64,000 nucleotides of DNA from Eggerthia catenaformis OT 569 = DSM 20559. Lineage in GTDB: Bacteria; Bacillota_I; Bacilli_A; Erysipelotrichales; Coprobacillaceae. Where the stretch lies: the NCBI RefSeq assembly GCF_000340375.1, contig NZ_KB446648.1, forward strand, positions 167,284-231,283. The letters are read 5' to 3'. Shown one piece after another: positions 35,323-44,450 of this stretch. Each line of letters opens with the position of its first letter. Positions within the stretch are counted from its first letter, which is position 1. A program made the translations under genes and the position numbers. The notes beneath the pieces are model-generated. The model searched no databases. It was given only the letters and a program-made list of their open reading frames with translations, and was not told the origin of the DNA.

Positions 35323-36158
35323 TGAAGAAATTGAGACAGTTGGTGACTCCTTATATCATTTGGAGTGTGTTAATGCTGCTTTTACCGATGCTGCTTGTAG
35401 CAATGTATTCATTGATGCAAACAGGAAACAGTATTATTACTTTTAAAATCACCTTTAATAATTATATTCGTTTCTTTACAGATTCTGATTTCTTGCTGAT
35501 CTTATGGAGATCTTTAGTTATTGCTTTTAAAACAACAGTTATCTGTCTGATTCTAGGTTATCCGATAGCTTATTATATTTCTAAGACTAAGCCTGAAAAA
35601 CAGAGGCTGCTGGTGTTATTAATTACTTTACCCATGTGGATTAACATGCTTGTACGTACTTATGCATGGATAGGATTATTATCAAGTGATGGTATTATTA
35701 CCGGTTTTTTACATCTGCTTGGCTTTAAGCATGTTCAACTCCTTTATACTGAAACAGCGGTATTAATTGGTATGGTTTATAATTTTCTTCCATTTATGAT
35801 ATTACAGATTAATACGGCTTTATCAAAGATGGATAAATCACTTATTGAGGCCAGTCATGATTTAGGGGCTGATCCTAAGGCAACATTTTTAAGGGTTGTT
35901 TTTCCGCTATCTATTTCAGGCGTTGTTTCGGGCATTACATTAGTATTCTTGCCGGCAGTAAGTTCCTTCTTTATTCCTAAGCTATTAGGAGGAGGTCAGT
36001 ATTTTTTGATTGGTAACGTTATTGAAAATCAATTTATTACAGTAGGTGAATGGAATTTCGGTTCCGCTATTTCAATGATCATTGCAGTCATTATGATGCT
36101 TTTGATGATGCTTGTAAGAAAAGCGGAGTCCTATGGTGCAGTAAAGGGGGATGAATAA
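35322..36158 (+). CDS. potB: Polyamine ABC transporter permease PotB
   Basis: A 278-aa permease with six predicted membrane helices. The cassette-contacting loop is EASHDLGADPKATFLRVVFPLSISG. Its ATG overlaps the potA stop (TAATG), so the two are coupled. It forms the membrane pore with the PotC half of the next gene product. Confidence 0.94.
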   Translation: MKKLRQLVTPYIIWSVLMLLLPMLLVAMYSLMQTGNSIITFKITFNNYIRFFTDSDFLLILWRSLVIAFKTTVICLILGYPIAYYISKTKPEKQRLLVLLITLPMWINMLVRTYAWIGLLSSDGIITGFLHLLGFKHVQLLYTETAVLIGMVYNFLPFMILQINTALSKMDKSLIEASHDLGADPKATFLRVVFPLSISGVVSGITLVFLPAVSSFFIPKLLGGGQYFLIGNVIENQFITVGEWNFGSAISMIIAVIMMLLMMLVRKAESYGAVKGDE

Positions 36159-36159
36159 G

Positions 36160-38049
36160 ATGCAGAAAAGAAAGAATTCATTTCTAAAGATTTTACTGGT
36201 TTTATCTATTATCTTCTTTTATATGCCTATTCTTTTTATGATGATATTTTCATTTAATAGTACCAAGTCATTAACTCATTTTACCGGGTTTTCATTAAAG
36301 TGGTATGAAGCTATGATTAAGAATCATAGTATGATGGAGTCTTTATATATTACAATTATTATTGCAATACTTGCGACATTGATTGCAACAATGATGGGAA
36401 CTATTACAGCTATTGGTTTATCACAGTCAGGTAAAAAAATTAGACGCTTTATTTCTATAATAGATGATTTTCCCTTAATGAATCCTGATATTGTAACAGC
36501 TATTGGCTTTATGCTTTTATTTATTACTTTAAATATATCAAAAGGCTTTATAACATTACTGCTTGCTCATATAGCATTCTGTGTTCCTTATGTTATTTTA
36601 TCAGTTATGCCTAAAGTAAAATCATTAGATCCTAATTTAGCTGATGCTGCTATGGATCTTGGAGCATCTCCTGCCAGAGCTATTTTTCAGGTGATTGTTC
36701 CTCAGATTATGCCGGGTATTATTTCCGGGGCATTAATTGCTTTTACAATGTCATTTGATGATTTTATTATCTCTTATTTTGTAACCGGAAGAGGTATTAA
36801 GAATCTGAGTATCATGGTCTATACAATGAGTAAGAGGGTTAATCCGAGTGTCAATGCAATCAATACAGTTATTGTATTACTGATTACAGCAGTTCTTATT
36901 ATTGTGAATATAAGACCAATGATTAAAGAAAAAAGAATGAATCAGTCAAAAGATCTGGTAATCAAAAAGAGATGGCCGACCTATTTAGGAAGCTTCGTGA
37001 TTGCATCTGCTTTAATTATTTCATTATTTGGAATTAATAGTGTTTCTAAAAAACCGTTTTCCGGACAGACTCTGCATATTTATATGCCTGGTGAATATAT
37101 TTCTGAAGATGTGATTACTGAATTTGAAAAGACTACCGGAGCAAAGGTTGTTATGGATAACTTTGAATCTAATGAACAGATGTATATTAAAGTAGCTAAT
37201 GGAGAATCTTATGATTTATTAATACCTAGTGATTATATGATTCAAAGATGTATACAAGAGAATCTGTTGATGAAAATAGATCGCAGTAAACTGGATGATA
37301 CATTTAATGTTTTAAATCCATCTATTCTTGATCTTTCATTTGATAGAAAGAATCAGTATTCCATACCCTATTTCTGGGGTAGTGTTGGTATTTGTTATGA
37401 TAAGAGAAAAGTATCATTAGATGATTTAGAGAAACAAGGATTTAATATCTTTTTGAATACTAAATATAAAGGACAAATTTATTTATATGATTCAGAAAGA
37501 GATTCGTTTATGATGGCACTAAAAGCTTTAGGCTATTCTATGAATACTACGAGTAAAAAAGAACTCAATGAAGCATATAACTGGTTGGTTAAGTCAGTTA
37601 AAACAATGAGTCCGGAAATTGTAACAGATGAAATTATAGATAATATGGCACATGCCAGAAAAGCATTAGGATTAGTTTACTCAGGAGATGCTGCTTATAT
37701 TATGGGTCAAAATAAGAATATGGGATTCTATCTTCCTAAGTCAGGTACGAATATTTGGACGGATAGTATGTGTATTCCTAAGAATGCTCGTAATGTAAAT
37801 TTAGCTTATGAATTTATGAATTATATTACTGAGGAACAGACAGCTATTAAGAATTCAGAATATGTTGGCTATACTTCACCTAATAAAGAAGCCGCTTTAC
37901 AGCTTTCACAGGGAACATTTAAGGGCAATAATGCTTATATACCAAGAGAGAACTATAAAAATGATGAAGTATTCCAATATAATGAAAAAACAAGAAAAGA
38001 AATCGCAAATTTATGGTCCGGGGTTAAAATATCCGCCAGCAATAACTAA
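36160..38049 (+). CDS. potCD: PotC permease fused to PotD binding protein
   Basis: A 629-aa fusion. Residues about 1-260 are the PotC permease (six helices, coupling loop AAMDLGASPARAIFQVIVPQIMPG). A further helix at about 275-291 (YLGSFVIASALIISLFG) carries the chain outwards. Residues about 300-629 are a PotD-type polyamine-binding protein (LHIYMPGEYISEDVITEFEKTTGAKV, PYFWGSVGICYD, the C-terminal FMNYITEEQTA). The fusion replaces the separate lipoprotein of most PotABCD systems and anchors the binding protein to the translocator. The ATG at 36160 is 9 nt from AAAGGGGG and preferred over 36151, which touches it. Confidence 0.94.
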   Translation: MQKRKNSFLKILLVLSIIFFYMPILFMMIFSFNSTKSLTHFTGFSLKWYEAMIKNHSMMESLYITIIIAILATLIATMMGTITAIGLSQSGKKIRRFISIIDDFPLMNPDIVTAIGFMLLFITLNISKGFITLLLAHIAFCVPYVILSVMPKVKSLDPNLADAAMDLGASPARAIFQVIVPQIMPGIISGALIAFTMSFDDFIISYFVTGRGIKNLSIMVYTMSKRVNPSVNAINTVIVLLITAVLIIVNIRPMIKEKRMNQSKDLVIKKRWPTYLGSFVIASALIISLFGINSVSKKPFSGQTLHIYMPGEYISEDVITEFEKTTGAKVVMDNFESNEQMYIKVANGESYDLLIPSDYMIQRCIQENLLMKIDRSKLDDTFNVLNPSILDLSFDRKNQYSIPYFWGSVGICYDKRKVSLDDLEKQGFNIFLNTKYKGQIYLYDSERDSFMMALKALGYSMNTTSKKELNEAYNWLVKSVKTMSPEIVTDEIIDNMAHARKALGLVYSGDAAYIMGQNKNMGFYLPKSGTNIWTDSMCIPKNARNVNLAYEFMNYITEEQTAIKNSEYVGYTSPNKEAALQLSQGTFKGNNAYIPRENYKNDEVFQYNEKTRKEIANLWSGVKISASNN

Positions 38050-38196
38050 CAGCCTGTTAGTTACTGTCTGTATTACATTTGATGTTTATGAGTTTTTAGC
38101 AGGTATTTGACAAGAGATTCTTTACAAAACGTAGAAATAGGTAAAATGAATCTGCAAACAGATGTTTGACAATGTAAATAAAAGGAGAATAAAAAA

Positions 38197-38490
38197 ATGG
38201 ATAGTTATTTTGATGGGGGATTAATAGAACTTATATTTTATAGAATATTGGGAATAGCCATAACAATAATAACATTAGGAATATGCTTGCCTTGGGCTTA
38301 TACATTAATATACAGATGGGAAATTAATCATACAGTAATTAATGGGCATAGGCTTCATTTTGATGGAACAGCTGTTCAGTTATTCGGTAATTGGATTAAA
38401 TGGCTGATCCTTACTTATATTACATTTGGTATTTATGGATTTTGGGTAGGTATTAAATTAAGACAATGGAAGATTAAGCATACACATTAA
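38197..38490 (+). CDS. Small DUF898-like membrane protein
   Basis: A 97-aa protein with two hydrophobic segments (about residues 10-38 and 67-86). The pattern WEINHTVINGHRLHFDGTAVQLFGNWIKWLILTYITFGIYGFW and a closing WKIKHT match the repeat unit of the DUF898/YjgN membrane family, of which this is a single-unit form. Function is unknown. An AAAGGAG site precedes the ATG and a terminator follows. The 147 bp before it contain only weak promoter-like boxes. Confidence 0.85.
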   Translation: MDSYFDGGLIELIFYRILGIAITIITLGICLPWAYTLIYRWEINHTVINGHRLHFDGTAVQLFGNWIKWLILTYITFGIYGFWVGIKLRQWKIKHTH

Positions 38491-38507
38491 TAAATATATT
38501 AAAAATA

Positions 38508-38540
38508 AGACCATTAGGCATTTGTCTAATGGTCTGTTTA
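38508..38540 (+). terminator. Terminator after the DUF898-like gene
   Basis: A 10-bp stem (AGACCATTAG / CTAATGGTCT), 8-nt loop, short T run. A 14-bp palindrome AGCACATATGTGCT at 38543-38556 follows and may end the minus-strand tRNA transcript. Confidence 0.7.
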
Positions 38541-38566
38541 TAAGCACATATGTGCTGATTTATAAA

Positions 38567-38649
38567 TGGTGCGGATGACAGGACTTGAACCTGCACGCCG
38601 AAGCACTAGATCCTAAGTCTAGCGTGTCTGCCAGTTTCACCACATCCGC
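38567..38649 (-). tRNA. tRNA-Leu (TAG)
   Basis: 83 nt with long variable arm and encoded CCA. Acceptor GCGGATG/CATCCGC, anticodon loop CTTAGGA. Confidence 0.96.
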
Positions 38650-38654
38650 ATGGA

Positions 38655-38730
38655 TGGTGACTCGCAGGAGATTCGAACTCCTGACCCTCTGATTAAAAGT
38701 CAGATGCTCTACCGACTGAGCTAGCGAGTC
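38655..38730 (-). tRNA. tRNA-Lys (TTT)
   Basis: 76 nt with encoded CCA. Acceptor GACTCGC/GCGAGTC, anticodon loop CTTTTAA. Transcribed ahead of tRNA-Leu on the same strand. Confidence 0.97.
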
Positions 38731-38824
38731 ACTGCTAAAAAGAACCATTGCTAATATAACATTTATGTATATTCTATGCAAGCTTTTTTTAATAAAAGTG
38801 ATATTAAGTATAAAGAGTTTTCCT

Positions 38825-38852
38825 TTGCATAAAAAAGACTTTCTTTTATAAT
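38825..38852 (+). promoter_or_regulatory. Promoter of the Bce-type two-component genes
   Basis: TTGCAT (38825-38830) and TATAAT (38847-38852), spacer 16 nt, 20 nt before the response-regulator start. Confidence 0.7.
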
Positions 38853-38872
38853 AGGAAAAGGAGGCTATGATT

Positions 38873-39529
38873 ATGAAAATTATGATTGTAGAGGATGATA
38901 TAACTATTCGGAAAGAGTTAGAAATTTTATTAAAGAGTGCAGATTATGAAGTACTTATTCTTAAGGATTTTGAACATTCCTTAGATTATATCTTAGAGAA
39001 TAAGCCTGATTTATTATTATTGGATATTCAAATACCTTATTTAAATGGAGAAATGCTTTTAAAGCAGATTAGAAAGCACACACAGATGCCTGTGATTATG
39101 GTTACCAGCAAGGATAATGAAGCTGATGAAGTACTCTCTATGAGTTATGGAGCTGATGATTATATTACTAAGCCTTATAATCCTACTTTATTGTTACTTA
39201 GAATACAGGCTGTCTTAAAGAGAACTGCTACTAAACAGGATTCTTATTATCATGATATTTATGTAGATCTTAATAAAGGAATATTAAGTACTTCTAATAA
39301 AGAGGTTATTCTGACAAAGAATGAAATGATTATTTTTAATTATATGTTTAATCATTTAGGTCATATTGTAACAAGAGATGAGCTGATGACTGATTTATGG
39401 GATAATAAAGAATATGTAAGTGATAATACCTTAACTGTGAATATCTCCAGATTAAGAAATAAATTAAATGAATTGGGATATAAGGATTCTATTGTAACAA
39501 GAAAAGGACAGGGTTATTTATTATTATGA
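38873..39529 (+). CDS. OmpR-family response regulator, BceR-like
   Basis: A 218-aa regulator: receiver domain (MIVEDD, phospho-acceptor Asp in LLLLDIQIPYLNG, MVTSKDNEAD, DDYITKPYNP) followed by a winged helix (ILTKNEMIIFNYMFNHLGHIVTRDELM, then ISRLRNKLNELG). Together with the next three genes it forms a Bce-type module against cell-wall-active peptides. The ATG at 38873 is 8 nt from AAAGGAGG; one at 38867 is too close. Confidence 0.93.
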   Translation: MKIMIVEDDITIRKELEILLKSADYEVLILKDFEHSLDYILENKPDLLLLDIQIPYLNGEMLLKQIRKHTQMPVIMVTSKDNEADEVLSMSYGADDYITKPYNPTLLLLRIQAVLKRTATKQDSYYHDIYVDLNKGILSTSNKEVILTKNEMIIFNYMFNHLGHIVTRDELMTDLWDNKEYVSDNTLTVNISRLRNKLNELGYKDSIVTRKGQGYLLL

Positions 39530-40521
39530 GCTATTTAAAAGATCATTTATGTCATATAGGTGCTATTATCATTTTAATGATATTAGAATATTTTATGGGC
39601 AGAGTATTTTTTATTGATGAATCTTATTTAATAGCACAGATAGTATTAACGCTTATTGTATTTACCGGTATGATACTTTATGACTATTTTAGAAAGATTC
39701 CTTATTATCATAAGTTTGAAGAAAGACTACAGGAATTGGATCAGAAATATTTAATTATTGAGACAATGCAAGAACCTTCATTTTATGAAGGGAAGATCAT
39801 GTATCATTCTTTATATCAGATTAATAAATCAATGAATGAAAAGATATATGATTATTTTAGAGAAGTACAGGACTTTAAGGAATATATAGAGGTGTGGATT
39901 CACGAAGTGAAGACACCTATTTCCAGTCTTTCTTTAATGTTTCATAATTTAGGGAATATGAGAGCTGTTTATCAGCTTAAGAAAATAGAGAACTATACAC
40001 AGCAGGTTCTTTATTATTTAAGAAGTCAAAGTACAACACAGGATTATATTATTAGGGAAGTATCATTAGATGAATGTGTTAATCATGTATTAGTAAAGAA
40101 TAAAGATGAATTACTGGGATATCATTTTCAGTTAAAGATAGATCATTTATCATCATCGGTGATGAGTGATAATAAATGGCTTGAATTTATTATTAATCAG
40201 ATTATTTCTAATTCTATGAAATATAGAAGTGATTTTCCTTATATTAAAATAAGCTGTAAAGAAGATGCTCAGCAGACTGTTTTAAGCATTTATGATAATG
40301 GGATAGGTATTAAGTCAAGTGATCTGCCTTTAATTTTTAATAAGTCATATACAGGTATGAATGGACATATAGAAACTAAAGCTACAGGGATGGGACTATT
40401 TATTGTTAAGAAATTATGTGATGCTTTAGGACATGAGATAAAGATTGAATCAAAAGAGAATCAATATACATTAGTTAGTATTATATTTCATAAAAATGAT
40501 TATTATGTGACAAAATTGTAA
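39526..40521 (+). CDS. Intramembrane-sensing histidine kinase, BceS-like
   Basis: A 331-aa kinase with two membrane helices near residues 10-27 and 37-55 and almost no extracellular loop. This is typical of BceS, which is activated by its transporter partner rather than binding peptide. The H-box is WIHEVKTPISSL. The ATPase domain has NQIISNSMKYRS, DNGIGIKSSDLP and GMGLFIVKKL. Start overlaps the regulator stop (ATGA). Confidence 0.93.
   Translation: MSYLKDHLCHIGAIIILMILEYFMGRVFFIDESYLIAQIVLTLIVFTGMILYDYFRKIPYYHKFEERLQELDQKYLIIETMQEPSFYEGKIMYHSLYQINKSMNEKIYDYFREVQDFKEYIEVWIHEVKTPISSLSLMFHNLGNMRAVYQLKKIENYTQQVLYYLRSQSTTQDYIIREVSLDECVNHVLVKNKDELLGYHFQLKIDHLSSSVMSDNKWLEFIINQIISNSMKYRSDFPYIKISCKEDAQQTVLSIYDNGIGIKSSDLPLIFNKSYTGMNGHIETKATGMGLFIVKKLCDALGHEIKIESKENQYTLVSIIFHKNDYYVTKL
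40508..40521. promoter_or_regulatory. BceR-type box before bceA
   Basis: TGACA-AAAT-TGTAA matches the TnACA-N4-TGTAA inverted repeat described for BceR-like regulators. It overlaps the kinase stop codon, 75 nt before the ATPase start codon. A clear -35/-10 pair was not resolved between it and bceA. Confidence 0.6.
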
Positions 40522-40595
40522 GATTAAATCATATTAAACAAACGACTTGCTTTATCAATTACTATAGACTAGGTGATGAAAGAGAGGAAATAACT

Positions 40596-41354
40596 ATGAA
40601 TATTTTAAAAGTGGAACACATTGAAAAATATTATGGAAACAAATCAAATATCACTAAAGCTATAGATGATCTTTCTATGAATGTAGAAAAAGGTGAGTTT
40701 GTAGCAATTATGGGAGCAAGCGGTTCGGGAAAGACAACTTTATTAAATTGTATTTCTACTATTGATCGAGTGACAAGCGGACATATTTATGTGAATGGAT
40801 TAGATATTACTTCTTTAAGAGATAAGCAGCTTGCTTCTTTTAGAAGAAGAGAACTGGGATTTATTTTTCAGGATTTTAATCTGATTGATACTTTAACAGG
40901 ATATGAAAATATCTCACTGGCTTTATCTATTTCTCATCAGGAAAAAGAGATGAAAGAAAAGATAGAAAAACTGGCACAAGAATTGGATATTAAAGATGTT
41001 TTAAATAAGTATCCTTATGAGATGAGTGGCGGACAGAAACAGAGAGTTGCCGCGCAGAGAGCCTTGATTACTGCACCGGCACTTATCTTAGCTGATGAAC
41101 CGACAGGATCATTAGATTCCAAGTCATCTAAATTTTTATTAGAAAAAATGAATTTTTTAAATAAAGAACATGATGCAACAATTTTAATGGTTACTCATGA
41201 TGCTTTAAGTGCCTCTTATGCCTCTAGAGTTATTTTTATCAAAGATGGAAAAGTTTTCCATGAAATCTATAAAGGAGAAGATGATAGGAAAACATTTTTC
41301 AATAAGATCATTGATGTTGAAACATTACTGGGCGGTGATTTAAATGATTTTTAA
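40596..41354 (+). CDS. Bce-type peptide transporter ATPase
   Basis: A 252-aa cassette protein of the MacB/BceA class. GASGSGKTTLLNCI, the Q-loop GFIFQDFNLI, MSGGQKQRVAAQRAL and LADEPTGSLDSKS are complete. The gene overlaps the permease gene by 11 nt. In Bce modules this pair frees lipid II-cycle intermediates from peptide antibiotics such as bacitracin. Confidence 0.95.
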   Translation: MNILKVEHIEKYYGNKSNITKAIDDLSMNVEKGEFVAIMGASGSGKTTLLNCISTIDRVTSGHIYVNGLDITSLRDKQLASFRRRELGFIFQDFNLIDTLTGYENISLALSISHQEKEMKEKIEKLAQELDIKDVLNKYPYEMSGGQKQRVAAQRALITAPALILADEPTGSLDSKSSKFLLEKMNFLNKEHDATILMVTHDALSASYASRVIFIKDGKVFHEIYKGEDDRKTFFNKIIDVETLLGGDLNDF

Positions 41355-43383
41355 ATTAGCTTATCGCAATATCCGAAAAAGTATCAAAGATTATGGTGTT
41401 TATTTCTTTACTGTTGCTTTAGGTGTTGCTATTTTCTATGTTTTTAATGCAATAGAAACACAAACTGCTATGATGAAGATTTCATCAGATCAAAGAGAAA
41501 TTATTCGTCTGATTGTTGCTGTTCTTTCAGGAGTCAGTGTGTTTGTATCAATGGTTTTAGGTTTCTTAATTATCTATGCCAATCAGTTTTTAATTAAACG
41601 CAGAAAAAAAGAATTTGGAATCTATTTGATTTTAGGAATGACTAAACAGAAAGTCTCTTTTATTCTCTTTTTAGAAACACTTATGGTAGGTACATTGTCT
41701 TTAGTAACAGGGTTATTATTAGGAAGTGCTCTTTCTCAGATTATGGGAATTGCTGTTGCAAATATGTTTATTGCGGATGTAAAGAAATTTGCTTTTGTTT
41801 TTTCTATGAAAGCTATGATAAAGACTATACTCTATTTTGGTGTACTATATTTACTGGTAATGATTTTTAATACATTATCCATTTCATCATCTAAGATTAT
41901 TACATTATTATGTAAACAGGAAAATGAAAAAATAAGATTTAAAAATCCTATTATTTCAGCTCTTCTTTTAATTGCCGGCATTATTTGTTCTATCAGTGCT
42001 TATTATATGGTTGTTGATTCAAAAACCTTTTTTAAAATATTAAGATTAGGATCAAATTACGGTGAAGGTATACTTATTCCAATCGGATTAGGAATCATTG
42101 CAACTTTCCTTATTTTTTATTCAGGAACTACAATTGTTTTAACTATACTAAAACATACTAAAAGATATAATAGAAGATTAAATATATTTACTTTTAAGCA
42201 GCTATCTTCTCAGATGAATACCATGGTTGTTTCAATGTCTATTATCTGTATTTCTTTATTTATTACTATCTGTATGCTTTCTACCGCAATGACAATCAGA
42301 CAAACTTTAAATGATCAGGCATCCGGCAAATCACCGGCTGATTACTGTGCTATTTTTTATACCAGGGATAAGAAAGATAGGAACATTCCCGAGCTATTGA
42401 AAAAAGCGGGATTTGATATTGATAAACAGTCAAAGGAATATATATATATAAAAGCATTCATTGCTTCTCAAAATGATATGAGCTACAAGGCTTTACTTGG
42501 TGATAAATATAAAAATTATGAAAAAGAATTAGAAACTATTAATAATGCCGGATGGTCAATGATGAGTATTAGTGACTACAATAAAGTAGCAAAAATATAT
42601 CATCATAAACAGTATACACTTAATAATGAATATATGATCTTAACAGATTATGATATACCTGCCAGCTATCAGAATAAGGGATTAAAAGATAAGCCATCAT
42701 TAACTATCAACGGCTATAAATTAGCTTCTAAATATAATTCTTGTCAGAATGGCTTTGTAAGTATGGATAAAGGTACAAATCCGGGTATTCTGATTGTTCC
42801 TGATTATGTAGTTTCGAAGATGAAGCCTTATACAAAACTGCTGATTGGTAATTATCATTCATCAGATAATAGAAAAACAGAGGATCAGTTTAAAAAATCT
42901 ATAGATTCAATGATAACTAATAATCCCGAAGGTATCGGCGGTTATTTGCTTCGAAGCAAAATAGAAAATCAGCTTTCATCTGTAGGCTTATCTTTGCTGG
43001 CAACTTTTATCGGCTTATATATAGGAATTGTTTTCCTGATTTCTTCAGCAGCTATTCTGGCTTTAAAAGCATTATCTCATACCGGTGATTCATTAAATCG
43101 CTATGAAATACTTAAAAGATTAGGTGCGGATGATATGATGCTTAGGCACTCTCTATTTAAACAGATATTTATTCTGTTTATGATTCCGCTTATTTTAGCA
43201 ATTATTCATTCAGTTGCCGGGATAAAATTCAGTATGTTCTTATTAACATCTACTGCATTAGTAAGTGCAAAATATCTCTTAAGCAGTACGCTTATGATTG
43301 GAGCACTATTCCTAATGATTTATGGTGGATATTTCTTTGTGACTTATCGTATGAGTCTGCATATGTTAAGGGAATCTAGTTAA
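41344..43383 (+). CDS. Bce-type peptide transporter permease
   Basis: A 679-aa FtsX/BceB-type permease. About ten membrane helices can be counted: two FtsX-like bundles of four or so flank a large extracellular domain of roughly 230 residues (about 315-545). That domain between helices 7 and 8 is the peptide-sensing part in characterised BceB proteins. The N-terminal FKLAYRNIRKSIKDYGVYFFTVALGVAIFY is characteristic. The stop overlaps the convergent membrane-protein gene by 4 nt. Confidence 0.93.
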   Translation: MIFKLAYRNIRKSIKDYGVYFFTVALGVAIFYVFNAIETQTAMMKISSDQREIIRLIVAVLSGVSVFVSMVLGFLIIYANQFLIKRRKKEFGIYLILGMTKQKVSFILFLETLMVGTLSLVTGLLLGSALSQIMGIAVANMFIADVKKFAFVFSMKAMIKTILYFGVLYLLVMIFNTLSISSSKIITLLCKQENEKIRFKNPIISALLLIAGIICSISAYYMVVDSKTFFKILRLGSNYGEGILIPIGLGIIATFLIFYSGTTIVLTILKHTKRYNRRLNIFTFKQLSSQMNTMVVSMSIICISLFITICMLSTAMTIRQTLNDQASGKSPADYCAIFYTRDKKDRNIPELLKKAGFDIDKQSKEYIYIKAFIASQNDMSYKALLGDKYKNYEKELETINNAGWSMMSISDYNKVAKIYHHKQYTLNNEYMILTDYDIPASYQNKGLKDKPSLTINGYKLASKYNSCQNGFVSMDKGTNPGILIVPDYVVSKMKPYTKLLIGNYHSSDNRKTEDQFKKSIDSMITNNPEGIGGYLLRSKIENQLSSVGLSLLATFIGLYIGIVFLISSAAILALKALSHTGDSLNRYEILKRLGADDMMLRHSLFKQIFILFMIPLILAIIHSVAGIKFSMFLLTSTALVSAKYLLSSTLMIGALFLMIYGGYFFVTYRMSLHMLRESS

Positions 43384-43397
43384 ACTAGATTCCTTTT
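43371..43397. terminator. Bidirectional terminator
   Basis: A 10-bp stem (GGAATCTAGT / ACTAGATTCC) with a TAA loop, followed by CTTTT on the plus strand. It overlaps the stop codons of both converging genes. Confidence 0.75.
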
Positions 43398-44156
43398 ACT
43401 TAATGAGATAATAAATAAACCTAACCATATACCTAAAGGAACACTATACATGATAAGAAAAATATAGCCTATCTTTAGAATCTTAAAGCAAATAATTATT
43501 ATAACAGTAAATATTATTATATGAATAGGTACCGTTTTTTTGAGATAAGAAGAATCTTGTTTTCCTATCAGCCATAAATAAATAGGAATAAATAATAGTA
43601 GTCCTAAAGGTATCATATAAGTTTTCTGGATGATATCACTTGCAAGTATTCTTCTAAGATATATACCTGTTTTGGCAACAAGAGTATAATTAATGCTCAT
43701 TGTCAGTATGCCCATATATGGTAAAACGAAATGAAGAGGCTTAGAGATATTAAAAGTCTTTTGATCTGATAAATATGACTGAATAAAAGTAAAGATAAAT
43801 AGACTGCCCCAGACACTAACAGCCGGTGAAAAAATAATATTACAGTGATCAATATAACCAATGAACTTTAATCCGACCATAATTAATATGATAAAAATAA
43901 AAAAATGAATCAGATTATTTCTTCTGATTGTTTGCTTATCTAGATAAGCATTGCTTTTTATATAAAGATAGATAGGTATAGATAGACATATACCGGCTAT
44001 TAATCCTAATACTATAACAGTTAATTCATAATTTAAAATACTATGTGTCTGATGTCCATTATTATACCAAAGATAATAACGAATGATAATATAATGAAAA
44101 ATAGTAATTAAACAATAACCGATATAAGGCATAGTATAATGAGAATATTTTTTCAT
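43380..44156 (-). CDS. Unknown multi-pass membrane protein
   Basis: A 258-aa protein of about seven or eight hydrophobic helices joined by short, weakly basic loops. No known family motif was recognised. It could be a peptide-immunity-like or transporter-like protein, but nothing in the sequence decides this. It faces the Bce module and is preceded by a broken small secreted-protein gene that ends 5-15 nt before it, so the two form an operon. The ATG at 44156 is better spaced from GGAGAG than one at 44165. Confidence 0.7.
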   Translation of the reverse strand: MKKYSHYTMPYIGYCLITIFHYIIIRYYLWYNNGHQTHSILNYELTVIVLGLIAGICLSIPIYLYIKSNAYLDKQTIRRNNLIHFFIFIILIMVGLKFIGYIDHCNIIFSPAVSVWGSLFIFTFIQSYLSDQKTFNISKPLHFVLPYMGILTMSINYTLVAKTGIYLRRILASDIIQKTYMIPLGLLLFIPIYLWLIGKQDSSYLKKTVPIHIIIFTVIIIICFKILKIGYIFLIMYSVPLGIWLGLFIISLSKRNLV

Positions 44157-44170
44157 AATAGTCATCTCTC

Positions 44171-44450
44171 CTATGAAGATAATGTTCTAAAAAATGAGTG
44201 AGTATCAAAATATATTGTGTCCTTACCGTAATCCCATTTACATATTAATTGAAATGAACAAGAAAAATCTACACTAGAATAATTAATACTATCAATTGTT
44301 AATTTTAATGATAATTTGACTATTATTATTTAATGCAGTTAAAAGGGCTTTATATAAGTAGTCATTTTGCTTTTTGGCATTAGTAAGTTTTAATGAGCCA
44401 CTGATTATAAATAAGAAACTTAATAATACTATAACAATTTTTTTAAACAT
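44171..44450 (-). pseudogene. Small secreted protein gene, frameshifted
   Basis: A first reading frame (44450 to 44292, 52 aa, ATG preceded by AAAGGAG) starts with a convincing signal peptide: MFKK, then IVIVLLSFLFIISG, ending near LTNA. It stops at TGA. One base further (44296 to 44171) an uninterrupted second frame of 41 codons continues (IDSINYSSVDFSCSFQLIC, then a Trp/Tyr/Phe-containing tail) to a TAG just before the next gene's ribosome site. Joined by a single-base shift near 44297 they give a secreted protein of about 93 aa. Alternatives are a real 52-aa peptide with unrelated trailing sequence, or a sequencing error. I recognise no family. Confidence 0.5.

Noticed and set aside
38043-38063. 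TAACTAACAG hairpin after the pot operon as terminator
   Set aside because: The loop would be one to three bases and there is no T run, so it is not a convincing terminator.
38560-38781. A 73-aa minus-strand open frame
   Set aside because: It covers tRNA-Leu and tRNA-Lys, which explain the sequence.
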